The notes: generated by a model from the letters alone, not told the origin. Numbered from the stretch's first letter, positions 25,423 to 35,407 are shown. The stretch: 64,000 nt of DNA from JAAZHD01 sp012510895 (GCA_050951465.1 JBMNJC010000026.1:49130-113129), one strand, 5' to 3'. Made by a program: numbers and translations.

Positions 25423-28092
25423 CTAAAAACCAAGGCCGCCGTAATTTTTTATGCGGATAAGCAAGGCAGCAAGAACCGCACCTAAAGGAAACAGCAGAAG
25501 CAAAGGAGCAGCGTTTCTGTTATGAAAGTCAGCTGAATCAGTCCCCGGATCCTTCTCAAAAAGGGCGGTTATTTCAAGATCCCCGGTCAGGACTATGGTT
25601 ACATTTTCCGCTTCCTTATCCGGTCCCTCCAGCCCCTCCCAGCCTGCAAACCTGTATCCGGGCAGGGGAACAGCATTTAATTCAACAGGAAGGCCTGAGA
25701 AATAAGTGCCCTGCCACGGATAATCATCTGCGTCCAGCTCTATATTATTGACTTTAATAATTCCCTGCCCGGAATGGGAAATAACCAGATCAATATCAGG
25801 TATTCCTTCAAGACCAAAGGCTTCGGATAAATGCATAAGCATATGTTTTGGACGTTCCAGCGCATAGTCCCGCATTTTGTCAACGGTTTGACGCCACTGG
25901 GCAACAGTGGGCCTCGGGTAGCCGTTCCACCTGTCAATGTGCTCCTGGATCTCCGGCAGCAGCATTTCTTCAAAATAGTCGATTTTTTCTATAATTCTGC
26001 CGCTTTCAAGAATGGTATGCATCTGGGTAAGCAGGCAGCTGATAAACTTGTTTTTGAACTCTTCATTCTTAAGCAGGCCTCTGAATAAGCGGGTTGACCA
26101 GTCAGGCTTCTCAGAGCCTTCCTTTTCGGTCAGCAATAAATCCTTCAGGTTATTATAGGAAGCTTCCTTGTAGCCGAAGGCATTATCCAGATCAAATATC
26201 ATCCAGCGCCACCTTCCGTCAAGGCCATAAGGTGCATCCGGATTATAATCGCTGTTATGCCTCCATATGCTGACATTGTTGCTCGGCCAGTCAAAATTCC
26301 CTATATATACCTGAAATGCTGTATAGTTAATGTAATTATCCACATCCATCAGGGTTTTTACATATTCATAATGCCGTTCATCCGACATGTCATTATTTGC
26401 TGCATAGGAAAGCAGGCCCCTGTAATGGGCTTCACCGCCCGGCTTCCCCATTTCAAGAGATCCGGTAGTTCCCAGAATTGTAAAGCTTTCAGCTTCCGCT
26501 TTATACTCATTGGCCAGATAGTAAAGATCGAAACGCTTGCGCAAACTTTGAATGCCCCAGTATTCCCCGTTTATGAATACAATAACGGGACGGTATGACT
26601 GGGTATCGATATCTGCATCCTCAATCAGGCTCTGCAGCATAATATCCTTAAAGAAGGTTTTATAAAACTCCTGACCTCCGTTATGCAGTATCAGCCTTTT
26701 ATGACTGTATACTGCTTCCTCATTGCCGGATTTGGAAGCCTCCCTGAAAATATCATAATTTATTTCGTTCTGAGCATCATATTCGCTTCTGGCGTAAAAC
26801 CTAAGTGATTTCTGCGGCAGCACCCTGCTGGCAGAACCGTGAATTCTTACTCCTCCGTTTATGGAAAAACCAAGAGTGCCGCCTGGTTCAAAGAATTCAA
26901 AATGTACAGGTCTCTCCCACTCCGGCCCTCTCTGATAGTAGTTGGCATTGGGCATCCCCCAGTAATCCTCGCCATATCCATTTTCTTCGTACACCTTTCC
27001 GGGTATGTATATTCCCCGGTTAAAGCCAAAGAGGTCCCTGGCGTCCATGGCAAGGGAAACCACAGGAAGGGTATACCTTTCGTCCATGTTTTCATCAACA
27101 AAATACGTATGGGTAACAATTTCACTCATATTGCCGTCAGGTCCGAATGCTCTTGCCCTTACTACGGTACCCTTGAAAATATCCTTTTCGGGAACGCGCC
27201 ACCTCATCCTATCGTCGGCCTCAGGAGGATTGGTCCCAATATATGAAAGCGGAAACCCGGGAGAGATGCCTTCCTTTATTCTATGAACCGGGAACCCTGC
27301 TTTAATGACTTCTTTTTTTATTTCAAGGGGCGATTCATATCTGGTTGAATTCTCATCAGGCACTGAACCGTCTAGCGTATAATATATTACGGTACCAGGC
27401 CTGGCCGATATGGTAAGCTCAAAGGCTTCGTTATATAAACCTCCGGGCTTTGAAAAGACCGGATTGAGTCCGGGATCTATTATATCCACATTTGCTTTTA
27501 CATAATTATTTGATCTTCCGGGACTTGTTTCGGCACTGCTAAAGCAAACGAAGTTATGGCTTGCATCCGGTTGCCTGCCGTAAGCAACATCCCTTGAAAG
27601 TTTAGGCAGGTCTGTCCGGTCAATAACCCTGTTTCCGTCAGGGGCGGTAAGAATCAGAGTTTCACCTTCACTGCTGATTTTGAAATTGGTATGAATCTCT
27701 CCCTGATTTCCCGTCTTATTCTTGCCGGAAGCCCAAATAAGCAAATATCCGCCGGGCTTTATTATTGTCCCCCTTGGAAACACCCATTTCAAAGGCTCCC
27801 CCTCATCATCGGACAGAAAGTATCCGGACAGGTTGACAGGGGCTAAACCCGGATTATAAAGCTCAATCCAGTCGGAAAAGTCTCCGTCTTCATCAGCCAG
27901 CAGGGAGCCGTTGGAGGCTGTAACCTCATTTATATATACTTCCTGAATCCCGGCCTTTGTACCCGAAGCGGTTCCGGCTGAAACGGCCGGGTTCCCGTGT
28001 TTTAAATGATAAAAGTCAAATGCAAATACTATAATTAAAGAAGCAAGCAACAAGGCCGAAGCTTTCAATATCGCCTTAAAGGTCTTTCCCAC
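25423..28092 (-). CDS. Multidomain membrane-anchored CotH kinase protein
   Basis: 889 residues. In order: N-terminal membrane helix (9-27), lamin-tail domain (about 50-185; VYINEVTASNGS, DWIELYNPG), chitobiase C-terminal-like beta domain (about 205-330; PGTVIYYTLDGSVPDENS), CotH domain (about 340-735) with the kinase-like metal motif DLDNAFG at 634-640 and GEYWGIQSLRKRFD near 510, an InlB-like repeat (about 770-845; PGYRFAGWEG), and a C-terminal helix near 862-880. CotH is an atypical secreted protein kinase on spore coats; extracellular placement is inferred from the flanking helices. GTG start, overlapping the VTC gene by 17 bases. Part of a CotH-VTC-DUF4956 cassette. Confidence 0.85.
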   Translation of the reverse strand: MGKTFKAILKASALLLASLIIVFAFDFYHLKHGNPAVSAGTASGTKAGIQEVYINEVTASNGSLLADEDGDFSDWIELYNPGLAPVNLSGYFLSDDEGEPLKWVFPRGTIIKPGGYLLIWASGKNKTGNQGEIHTNFKISSEGETLILTAPDGNRVIDRTDLPKLSRDVAYGRQPDASHNFVCFSSAETSPGRSNNYVKANVDIIDPGLNPVFSKPGGLYNEAFELTISARPGTVIYYTLDGSVPDENSTRYESPLEIKKEVIKAGFPVHRIKEGISPGFPLSYIGTNPPEADDRMRWRVPEKDIFKGTVVRARAFGPDGNMSEIVTHTYFVDENMDERYTLPVVSLAMDARDLFGFNRGIYIPGKVYEENGYGEDYWGMPNANYYQRGPEWERPVHFEFFEPGGTLGFSINGGVRIHGSASRVLPQKSLRFYARSEYDAQNEINYDIFREASKSGNEEAVYSHKRLILHNGGQEFYKTFFKDIMLQSLIEDADIDTQSYRPVIVFINGEYWGIQSLRKRFDLYYLANEYKAEAESFTILGTTGSLEMGKPGGEAHYRGLLSYAANNDMSDERHYEYVKTLMDVDNYINYTAFQVYIGNFDWPSNNVSIWRHNSDYNPDAPYGLDGRWRWMIFDLDNAFGYKEASYNNLKDLLLTEKEGSEKPDWSTRLFRGLLKNEEFKNKFISCLLTQMHTILESGRIIEKIDYFEEMLLPEIQEHIDRWNGYPRPTVAQWRQTVDKMRDYALERPKHMLMHLSEAFGLEGIPDIDLVISHSGQGIIKVNNIELDADDYPWQGTYFSGLPVELNAVPLPGYRFAGWEGLEGPDKEAENVTIVLTGDLEITALFEKDPGTDSADFHNRNAAPLLLLFPLGAVLAALLIRIKNYGGLGF

Positions 28093-28912
28093 TGTCCAAC
28101 ACTCCCAAATCCCGGCCCCTGAATCTGCTGCTGAATTCCTTATTCAGGCCTTCGTTTTTGAATATCCGGACTTGAGTAAAATCGTCATAATTCACAGCTG
28201 CCGGAACCACCACATCATACCGGGCCGCCTGGACGCTTTGTACATACTTGCTGTTGGCGGCTGCCGTTAAACCAAGTTTTCTTACTAAATTCATACACCA
28301 TACCGGCTTCTCGCCGCTGAATTTGATTTCCAGTATAATCTTCCCGGGGTGATGGGGCCTTAAGAACATTTTCTCCGGAAACAGCTCCCTTCCGGCACAG
28401 CTGCTTACATCATGATCAAATGTTATTCTTACATTATCACCCATTTTGGACCTGTACCCCTCCCGGTAGTATTGAACAAGGGTGACAGGATTTAAATGCC
28501 GTATGTGATACAAGCGCCCGAATTCCTCCAGAATCGGGCTGTTTTCATGGGGCCAGCGGCCTTTTTCAATGAAATGTTTATATTCATCATATGTTATAAA
28601 TGCGCTATGTTTATTAACCATGCTGCCCTTCCGGGTTTTTATCTCCGCTGCTATCGGGGCAGCCGGGCCGGAAGACTGGACATATGTCCTGAGACGGAGC
28701 TTAATTCTTCCATAATTCCCGTTTTCCTTCTCATGAAATGCCTCATAATCATAAGTATCAAAATAGAGGCTTCTGACAAAATACTTCCTGCCGCTTCTGA
28801 GCATTGTATATTTATCAGGCTGCATATAAGGAGCAAAAGCGTTTTTTACCTGGTAATACCAAAAAACAGGAAGTCTGTATTTAATCTCCCAGCGGGAAAA
28901 AGTTCTCATCAT
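28076..28912 (-). CDS. VTC-domain protein (putative polyphosphate polymerase)
   Basis: The VTC tunnel fold is recognisable: FSRWEIKYRLPV, SLYFDTYDYEAFHEKENG, GRIKLRLRTY, IAAEIKTRKGSMVNKHS and ILEIKFSGEKP. These basic/acidic strand pairs line the catalytic tunnel in yeast Vtc4, which makes polyphosphate from ATP. No membrane helix of its own. Encoded between DUF4956 and CotH genes and overlapping the latter, so a joint function is likely. Activity on polyphosphate in bacteria of this type is inferred. Confidence 0.82.
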   Translation of the reverse strand: MMRTFSRWEIKYRLPVFWYYQVKNAFAPYMQPDKYTMLRSGRKYFVRSLYFDTYDYEAFHEKENGNYGRIKLRLRTYVQSSGPAAPIAAEIKTRKGSMVNKHSAFITYDEYKHFIEKGRWPHENSPILEEFGRLYHIRHLNPVTLVQYYREGYRSKMGDNVRITFDHDVSSCAGRELFPEKMFLRPHHPGKIILEIKFSGEKPVWCMNLVRKLGLTAAANSKYVQSVQAARYDVVVPAAVNYDDFTQVRIFKNEGLNKEFSSRFRGRDLGVLDSGKDL

Positions 28913-28929
28913 AAATTACAGGCCCCCAA

Positions 28930-29610
28930 TCACAAGGGCAGGGCCAGCTGAGGCGCCAGCACTGAAACCTTGCTCACGCCCTCCAGGCTGTTTATATCCT
29001 CTATTAATGCTTCCACCATGCCCTGCTTCATGTCAACGGCCTTCATTTCATATATGATTTCCCACTGATCATCCTGTATCTCGTGGGTGCGTATCTGACT
29101 TTTAATATTGTGTCTTCTGATTAATTCATTGATATTTTCAGATTGAAATGGTTTTGTCCCGGAAATCACCAGAACGAATTCTTTATGCCTTAGGCTTCCG
29201 GCCCTCATTAAATATAATACGCACATTACTATGGCTATAAGTGCGGTCAGTATCAGCGTTACGGTCCAGTTATGAGTTCCGCAGCCCAGTCCTGTGGCAA
29301 TGGACCAGAACAAGAAAACCATATCCCTTGTATCCTTAACGGGGGTTCTGAATCTTATAATGGAAAGGGATCCTACAAGACCCAGAGACAGCACCAAGTT
29401 CCCCTGTATCAGGAGCATTACCATGGCAACAATGGGAGACAAGGCCACCAGGGTAGAAACAAAGGATGGTTCATAATTCATGCCTCTGTGAGTAAGCTTA
29501 TAAACTATGGCTGTAACCGCCCCCATTAAAACTGACAATACCAGGGAGACAAGCACATATATGATTTCCTGCCAGGTAATAAAGAAAGTTTCCAGAACAC
29601 TGTTCCACAT
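28930..29610 (-). CDS. DUF4956 membrane protein
   Basis: Four hydrophobic segments in residues 14-135, with the family core GLVGSLSIIRFRTPVKDTRD and FWSIATGLGCGTHNW, then a ferredoxin-like soluble C-terminus (150-226). This matches DUF4956, a family usually encoded beside VTC and CotH genes. Biochemical function unknown; it could be a membrane platform or channel for the VTC product. It begins 39 bases downstream of minE. Confidence 0.82.
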   Translation of the reverse strand: MWNSVLETFFITWQEIIYVLVSLVLSVLMGAVTAIVYKLTHRGMNYEPSFVSTLVALSPIVAMVMLLIQGNLVLSLGLVGSLSIIRFRTPVKDTRDMVFLFWSIATGLGCGTHNWTVTLILTALIAIVMCVLYLMRAGSLRHKEFVLVISGTKPFQSENINELIRRHNIKSQIRTHEIQDDQWEIIYEMKAVDMKQGMVEALIEDINSLEGVSKVSVLAPQLALPL

Positions 29611-29649
29611 TTTATATATAAACCCCTTACATTTTTAAGCAATGATTAT

Positions 29650-29937
29650 TTAATTATTCTTTCCTATTTTCTTCATCCTTTTAATAGGTATATTGGCGAT
29701 AAGAGCTGATGAATAGTTGTCATTCTCCCGTTCAATCCTGGACAGTTTGATATCCATGCCTGCCTCATCTATTTCCATGTAATTTGATATTACTTTGATA
29801 ATGTCGCCTTTTATCATATCAAGAAATTTAGGAGATACATTTGCACGATCATGAATCAGAACCAGTTTCAGCCGTTCCTTGGCAATATCCTTGCTTTTAT
29901 TGTCTTCCTTTGAAAAAAACTTAAAAAAATCCAGCAA
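29650..29937 (-). CDS. minE: Cell division topological specificity factor MinE
   Basis: 95 residues: amphipathic N-terminus (LDFFKFF), the anti-MinCD helix with KERLKLVLIHDRANVSPKFLD, and the dimerising topological domain (VISNYMEIDEAGMDIKLSR). It stimulates MinD ATPase and drives Min oscillation. TTG start, with GGGGG eight bases upstream. Last gene of minC-minD-minE. Confidence 0.94.
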   Translation of the reverse strand: MLDFFKFFSKEDNKSKDIAKERLKLVLIHDRANVSPKFLDMIKGDIIKVISNYMEIDEAGMDIKLSRIERENDNYSSALIANIPIKRMKKIGKNN

Positions 29938-29949
29938 TGTTTCTACCCC

Positions 29950-30753
29950 CTAATTTTTCTTTTTACTTTTAAACAGGCCTAACAACTTATCTATAAATCT
30001 ATCATTATTTTCCAACTGAATCAGGGGAACATCCTCACCCATGATCCTTTTGGCTATATTGCGATATGCCTGCCCTGCCAGTGAAGAAGCCTCGATCACT
30101 GCAGGTTCTCCCCGATTGCTGGATACAATGATCCGTTCATCATCAGGCACTACACCTAAAAGATCAATTCCCAGGATATCAATGGTGTCATCAATATCCA
30201 TCATATCCCCTTTTTTCACCATATCCATCCGCAGGCGGTTTACCACCAGTAAGGGGGTGTTAAGGCCCTGAGCGCTTAAAAGGCCGATAATTCTGTCAGC
30301 ATCCCTGACTGAGGATACTTCGGGCACTGTAATTACGATGGCTCTGTCAGCGCCGGCTATAGCATTTTTAAAACCCTGTTCAATACCTGCCGGACAGTCA
30401 ATTAATATGTAATCAAAATGCTTTTTCAGTTCTTCGCAGAGATTTTTCATCTGCTCCGGATTAACTGCATTTTTATCCCGGGTTTGAGCTGCAGGCAGCA
30501 AATAAAGACCTTTAAAGCGTTTGTCTCGGATAAGAGCCTGTTTCAGCCTGCAAACTCCTTCCACTACATCTACCAGATCATATACAATTCTATTTTCCAG
30601 GCCCATAACAACATCCAGGTTGCGCAGGCCGATATCTGCATCAATCAAGACTACCTGTTTTCCTTCAAGTGCCAGAGCGGTTCCAATATTGGCAGTAGTT
30701 GTGGTCTTTCCTACACCGCCCTTTCCTGATGTTATAACTATGACTTCTCCCAT
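29950..30753 (-). CDS. minD: Septum site-determining ATPase MinD
   Basis: ParA/MinD ATPase with deviant Walker A KGGVGKTTTTANIG, Walker A' LIDADIGLRNLDVVMG, Walker B YILIDCPAG and a C-terminal amphipathic membrane helix (FIDKLLGLFKSKKK). It recruits MinC to the membrane and is released by MinE. Twelve bases before minE. Confidence 0.96.
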   Translation of the reverse strand: MGEVIVITSGKGGVGKTTTTANIGTALALEGKQVVLIDADIGLRNLDVVMGLENRIVYDLVDVVEGVCRLKQALIRDKRFKGLYLLPAAQTRDKNAVNPEQMKNLCEELKKHFDYILIDCPAGIEQGFKNAIAGADRAIVITVPEVSSVRDADRIIGLLSAQGLNTPLLVVNRLRMDMVKKGDMMDIDDTIDILGIDLLGVVPDDERIIVSSNRGEPAVIEASSLAGQAYRNIAKRIMGEDVPLIQLENNDRFIDKLLGLFKSKKKN

Positions 30754-30798
30754 ATGTTCTTCCCCCTAGTTCAAATCTTGGTTTTATATATTCGCATA

Positions 30799-31461
30799 TT
30801 ATGCTTTTACTCTTTTTGGAAGATAAGGCTCTATTATCAACCGACCGTCCTTAATAAAGGCGATCTCCGGGTAATCCGGTTTCTCCGTTTCTCCTTCCGG
30901 CGCACGGGCAATATAATCAGCTATGCGAAGCTGGGTGGGCTGGAGCCTGTAAGAAGCAACCACTGCATTCGCATTTCCGCTGACTCCTGCGTGGGCAACA
31001 CCCCGGAAAGTTCCGATAACCACTATATTGCCGCCGGCAATAAGCTCTCCTCCGGGATTCACATCTCCAAGCACCACAATATTCCCCTCATAGAAGATGC
31101 GCTGTCCGCTTCTCACCGTGCCTCTGACAAAGCGGGTCATGTCCTCTTCTATGCTGTCAAAGATATGAGAATCATGGTTTGACGGCTGATCTTCCTGCTC
31201 AGCCGGAAGCTTGTCCATGAATGCAACAGACCCAGGTTCCATGTATTCGGAAAACAATTCCAGGATTTTTTTCTGCTCCAGGGAGCTGAATTCCCTGCCT
31301 ATAAAGCTGAGATTGACTCGGGAACCTTCAAAAAAAGGTTTGCCATTCTTCAGTTTTTCAGCAGCGGATTCCAAAACCTCCTCCCACTTGGAATCCTGAT
31401 CAATATAAATACGAAGTCCGTTTCTCGTGCCTTTAAAAATGACCGGTTGTTGAGTTTCCAT
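30799..31461 (-). CDS. minC: Septum site-determining protein MinC
   Basis: N-terminal FtsZ-inhibiting domain (residues 1-100) and C-terminal beta-helix (about 112-210) with GQRIFYEGNIVVLGDVNPGGE and AGGNIVVIGTFRGVAHAG, the MinD-binding and polymerising part. Complete length. First gene of the min group, following mrdA. Confidence 0.94.
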   Translation of the reverse strand: METQQPVIFKGTRNGLRIYIDQDSKWEEVLESAAEKLKNGKPFFEGSRVNLSFIGREFSSLEQKKILELFSEYMEPGSVAFMDKLPAEQEDQPSNHDSHIFDSIEEDMTRFVRGTVRSGQRIFYEGNIVVLGDVNPGGELIAGGNIVVIGTFRGVAHAGVSGNANAVVASYRLQPTQLRIADYIARAPEGETEKPDYPEIAFIKDGRLIIEPYLPKRVKA

Positions 31462-31558
31462 ATTCCATTATCCTTCTTTTCTCTTACTGCTTATAGATTC
31501 TACAATTCTACATATTTAGATAAAATCCTTTATTATCGCATGAATAATGAAAAAACAT

Positions 31559-33985
31559 TCAGGGAATTAATTGATTTTGTTCAGGCAGCAGACTGTGCTG
31601 CTCACTTTCTTTTAACTTATAATATTCTTCTATGATGCGCCTGGCGATAGGGGAAGCATTACCCGATGTTTTCCCGTTGGGTATTGCCACTACCACTGCT
31701 ATCTCCGGTTCCTCATAAGGGGTAAAGGCAGTAAACCAGGCGTTATTCTTCTCCGGTGTATCGCTGTATATCTGAGCCGTACCGGTTTTGCCGCCCAGGG
31801 TTATTCGAGGATCCATCCCTTCAAAAGTACGCACTGCAGTTCCTCGGCCGCCGGGACCCCCTTCCTGGTATACCACCCTGCGCATTCCTTCCTTAACCGC
31901 TTCAGTATGGCTTTCCTTTATGTCAAGCTGCCTGTATGCCGGCCTGGTCTCATGCAGAACCTCACCTTCCGGAGACCGAACTTCTTTAACAACATGAGTC
32001 TCCAGTACCTTATTCCCGTTGACCAGTGCGGCAATATACCGGGCAACCGCAAGGGGCGTTACCGAAGTAGCGCTTTGTCCGATGAAGACCCTGTAATATT
32101 CAACAGAGCTCCATCTTATAACATCAAATATATGCCACATTTCATAGGCCGCCTTGTACGCATCCTGGTCATTTTCTGAAAATATGTTTTCTTCGCGCAA
32201 ATAATTTACCAGCCCGGAAATATCGCGGTTGATATCCACCAGGGCCCATACTTGTTCATCAGTTACTTCTTTCTTATATCTGCTTTTTAAAAGGTTTTTG
32301 ACCCTGGGGAAGGAATACCTGCGTCGGTTCTCTTCCAGAACATCCGGATTTGCCACCACATTCCTGTCGGTTTTTCCGCTGAGCTTAAGGAGTTCCAGCC
32401 CTGTAGGTCCATGAAGCCCGAAGGCTTCAGCCCATTTGTGCAGCTCCCAGATGTCCAGCCTCTCTCCAATAGCCGTAAAATAATAGTTACAGGAGACCTT
32501 AAGGGCATCCATAAGATTTACACTGCCATGGCCCCTAGAAGACCAGCAGGAAGGCGCGTATTCATTCAAACGGATTCGGTCATAGATTCTTTCTCCCGGA
32601 GTTGTTTTGCCTTCCTCAAGAGCAGCAATGGCAACCAGCATCTTAAATACAGAGCCGGGCTCCATGCCTCCCTGGAATGCAATTGGAAACATAGGTCTGG
32701 TAGGATCACTCATCAGGTTGTTGTAATTTTCTGCACTTATTCCCCGGGCAAAATAATTTAAATCAAATACATATTCACTGTTGGCATAACTGGCCATGGT
32801 CAATATTTCACCAGTATTCACATCCAGGATAACTGCAGCCCCGGTATCGGCCAGGGGAGCCTGATTGTCACCGTCATAGGGCGGAATGCCCTCCCTCATT
32901 TTTTCCAATTCTTCTTCCAGTATGGTTTCCGTAATGCGCTGAAGCCGGATATCTATTGTAGATACCACATCATTTCCGTTTTTGGGAAGTTTTTGATCCA
33001 GCAGCTTAATGACCCGGCGGGAAGCATCCACTTCTGCCTCCAGATAGCCGTGCTTGTCCTTCGTATTGCCGGTCAGCCATCTTTCAGCATAGGCTTCTAT
33101 TCCTTCCTGGCCGTATTTATCGCTGAAAACGTTGTACCCGTCTTCCTCCGGAGTTCTGCCGTAGGTTTCCTTGTACAGCTCAATATTATTTTCAGACATG
33201 CTGCCCACATATCCGACAATATGCTGGGCTGATGTGCCGTAAGGATAGTATCTGCCCAACTCAATGACAGTTTGGATGCCGGGCAGATCGCTGGAGTATG
33301 TTTCCAGCTGTGATACGGTTTTTTCATTAATGTTCTCCGCTATCTTCACCGGTTCGTCCTGACGGTACCGGTTCTGATACAAATCCAGGCGGATGGATAT
33401 TATCTTCCGGGCCATTTCATCGGAAACGGAAACATCTATATTATATCGTTCCCTGAGATGTTCCAGCATCTGATCCGCAGGCAGATCCACGCTGATACCG
33501 GCATCCTTGCGCCATCTGTCATAACGCCTCGCCTGGGTTTGGGCATCATTGGTGTCAAAATCATAGTAAAAACCATCAACGGTATAGGGGATAACATCCT
33601 CGATTACTTTTACACCGTGCTTGATAGGTATATTGTCCAGTATTTTGTCTCCATTCTCTTCTATAATTTCGATGGCAGCTTTTAAAATTTCATTGATTTC
33701 TATTCCGGAAGCAGGCAGCCAGCGCCTGTCCACCTGGGCAACATACATCTGACGGTTAACAGCCAGGGGGATGCCGTTGCGATCCAGTATATTTCCTCTT
33801 GCACCCTTCAGAGTAACCTCGATTTTTTTGCGCTCCTGAGCCATATTATAATAATATTCTCCCATATCCACCGTCAGATAGGACAACCTGAATCCAAGCA
33901 TGCTGAAGAGAAGGGTGATAAGCAGGCCAAATACAAAGTATCTGTTTTTTACAAGTTTTATAAACTTCTTAAACATTAAAGTCAT
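31559..33985 (-). CDS. mrdA: Penicillin-binding protein 2 (elongasome transpeptidase)
   Basis: Class B PBP of 808 residues: short cytoplasmic tail and one membrane helix (about 15-35), pedestal domain (40-330; GNILDRNGIPLAVN), transpeptidase domain with SxxK in GMEPGSVFKM, SxN in SCNYY and GGKTGTAQ near the C-terminus. It partners RodA in lateral wall synthesis. Start at 33985 or at an ATG three codons inside. Follows mreD. Confidence 0.93.
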   Translation of the reverse strand: MTLMFKKFIKLVKNRYFVFGLLITLLFSMLGFRLSYLTVDMGEYYYNMAQERKKIEVTLKGARGNILDRNGIPLAVNRQMYVAQVDRRWLPASGIEINEILKAAIEIIEENGDKILDNIPIKHGVKVIEDVIPYTVDGFYYDFDTNDAQTQARRYDRWRKDAGISVDLPADQMLEHLRERYNIDVSVSDEMARKIISIRLDLYQNRYRQDEPVKIAENINEKTVSQLETYSSDLPGIQTVIELGRYYPYGTSAQHIVGYVGSMSENNIELYKETYGRTPEEDGYNVFSDKYGQEGIEAYAERWLTGNTKDKHGYLEAEVDASRRVIKLLDQKLPKNGNDVVSTIDIRLQRITETILEEELEKMREGIPPYDGDNQAPLADTGAAVILDVNTGEILTMASYANSEYVFDLNYFARGISAENYNNLMSDPTRPMFPIAFQGGMEPGSVFKMLVAIAALEEGKTTPGERIYDRIRLNEYAPSCWSSRGHGSVNLMDALKVSCNYYFTAIGERLDIWELHKWAEAFGLHGPTGLELLKLSGKTDRNVVANPDVLEENRRRYSFPRVKNLLKSRYKKEVTDEQVWALVDINRDISGLVNYLREENIFSENDQDAYKAAYEMWHIFDVIRWSSVEYYRVFIGQSATSVTPLAVARYIAALVNGNKVLETHVVKEVRSPEGEVLHETRPAYRQLDIKESHTEAVKEGMRRVVYQEGGPGGRGTAVRTFEGMDPRITLGGKTGTAQIYSDTPEKNNAWFTAFTPYEEPEIAVVVAIPNGKTSGNASPIARRIIEEYYKLKESEQHSLLPEQNQLIP

Positions 33986-34027
33986 CCATTCCCTAACACA
34001 AGTTTGAATCTGCTTGCAAGCTGAATT

Positions 34028-34543
34028 TTATTTCCTTCGGAAATGCCATTTTTTCGTCATGAACCTTTTCCTGAACAAAAGAGTCATGGGATAAAAAATT
34101 AAAGGCATGCACAGGGCGGTTAATACAGCTTCAGGTAAAATAACCTGCCTGAAGCCATATTCCAGCAGATTTCCCGCCCTGGTAAAGTACAAATAGGGCC
34201 CCATCAATATTACATTTCTTAGAAGTGACCCGCAAAAAACAAGTAATGTGGGAATAACAAACTTGCCTGGGATTATCCGGTCATGCAAAAGCCCCACAAG
34301 CGTTCCGATAATCATATATTGAAGTGCGTGAAGCCCGATCATATCGCCATATAAAATGTCCTGCAGCAAGCCTCCGAAAAGACCGGCCGCTCCGCCAAAA
34401 ACACTTCCGCCCAACAAGCCGAAACAGGTTACAAGCACCAGGAGTGTATCAGGCTTTACCCCCATAATTTCCAGGAAAGGGAGAAGAGCGGATTGCAAAA
34501 TGCTGTTTCCAATTAAAATTGCTGCAACAACCCAATATTTCAT
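34028..34543 (-). CDS. mreD: Rod-shape determining protein MreD
   Basis: Small integral membrane protein (171 residues) with five to six helices and the family pattern QSALLPFLEIMGVKPDTLLVLV, followed by GLFGGLLQDILYGDMIGLHAL. Part of the MreBCD elongasome scaffold. Lies between mreC and mrdA as in most rods. Confidence 0.92.
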   Translation of the reverse strand: MKYWVVAAILIGNSILQSALLPFLEIMGVKPDTLLVLVTCFGLLGGSVFGGAAGLFGGLLQDILYGDMIGLHALQYMIIGTLVGLLHDRIIPGKFVIPTLLVFCGSLLRNVILMGPYLYFTRAGNLLEYGFRQVILPEAVLTALCMPLIFYPMTLLFRKRFMTKKWHFRRK

Positions 34544-34558
34544 CCAATCTCCCCTTTT

Positions 34559-35395
34559 CTACTCCCCGGCTGAACGAATAATCAATAATTCTTCCATATG
34601 CAGAAAGTCTGCCGCAGGTTTAACAATGGCAGTCTTATAATTCTCCCGTTCCTCATCCAGCACTTCTACCACTTCGCCGATCAGAATTCCCTTGGGAAAG
34701 ATCCCTCCAAGTCCGGAGGTGATTATTCTGTCTCCTTCTATAATATCGGAATTAAGGGGAAGATTAATCATCTGACACATGCCGTCTTCAAATGTAAGGG
34801 TATTATTGCCCCTGACCATGCCGTTGTCACGGGTTCTTTCCACCATTGCGCTGATGGAACTTTGGCCGTCCACTATGGTCCGGACCTTAGCCCAGTTGTC
34901 TGCCACGTCTATAACACGGCCGACCAGCCCCTTGTCGCTGACCAGGGCCATATTTACGGTTACCCCGTGGTTGGCTCCTTTGTCTATAATCAGGGTATTA
35001 AACCAGTTTCCCGGGTTTTTGCCGATAACCCGAACCCCTGTTAAGACAAAGTTCTCCTTTTCCTGTTTAAAATCCAGCAGGCGCTTTAACCTTTGGTTTT
35101 CCCGTAAAATCTCGTCCATTTCCAGCTGCTGTTGTTCCAAAACAGCAACTCTTTCCTTTAGCTCTTCATATTGCTCCTTCAATTCTCGCCTTTCTTCGAA
35201 AGACTGAAAAAAACGGGATACGGATGTTGCAACCCGGTACAAGCCTCCCTGCACCGGGGCGATTATATTTCCAATAAACCCTTCTATTTTTGTCAGATTC
35301 TCTCGTTGTCCCGAAGTGACGATGGTCAAAGCAATCAGTAAAACTGCCAGCACAATAACAATAGGAAGCAGTCTCCTTTTTAAAAATTGGGACAA
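34559..35395 (-). CDS. mreC: Rod-shape determining protein MreC
   Basis: N-terminal membrane helix (8-27), a coiled coil (about 65-110; ELKEQYEELKERVAVLEQQ) and two beta-barrel domains (about 115-275; NWFNTLIIDKGANHGV, GLVGRVIDVADNWAKV). It connects MreB filaments to PBP2 outside the membrane. Complete. Confidence 0.94.
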   Translation of the reverse strand: MSQFLKRRLLPIVIVLAVLLIALTIVTSGQRENLTKIEGFIGNIIAPVQGGLYRVATSVSRFFQSFEERRELKEQYEELKERVAVLEQQQLEMDEILRENQRLKRLLDFKQEKENFVLTGVRVIGKNPGNWFNTLIIDKGANHGVTVNMALVSDKGLVGRVIDVADNWAKVRTIVDGQSSISAMVERTRDNGMVRGNNTLTFEDGMCQMINLPLNSDIIEGDRIITSGLGGIFPKGILIGEVVEVLDEERENYKTAIVKPAADFLHMEELLIIRSAGE

Positions 35396-35407
35396 CCGTA
35401 CCTCCCC

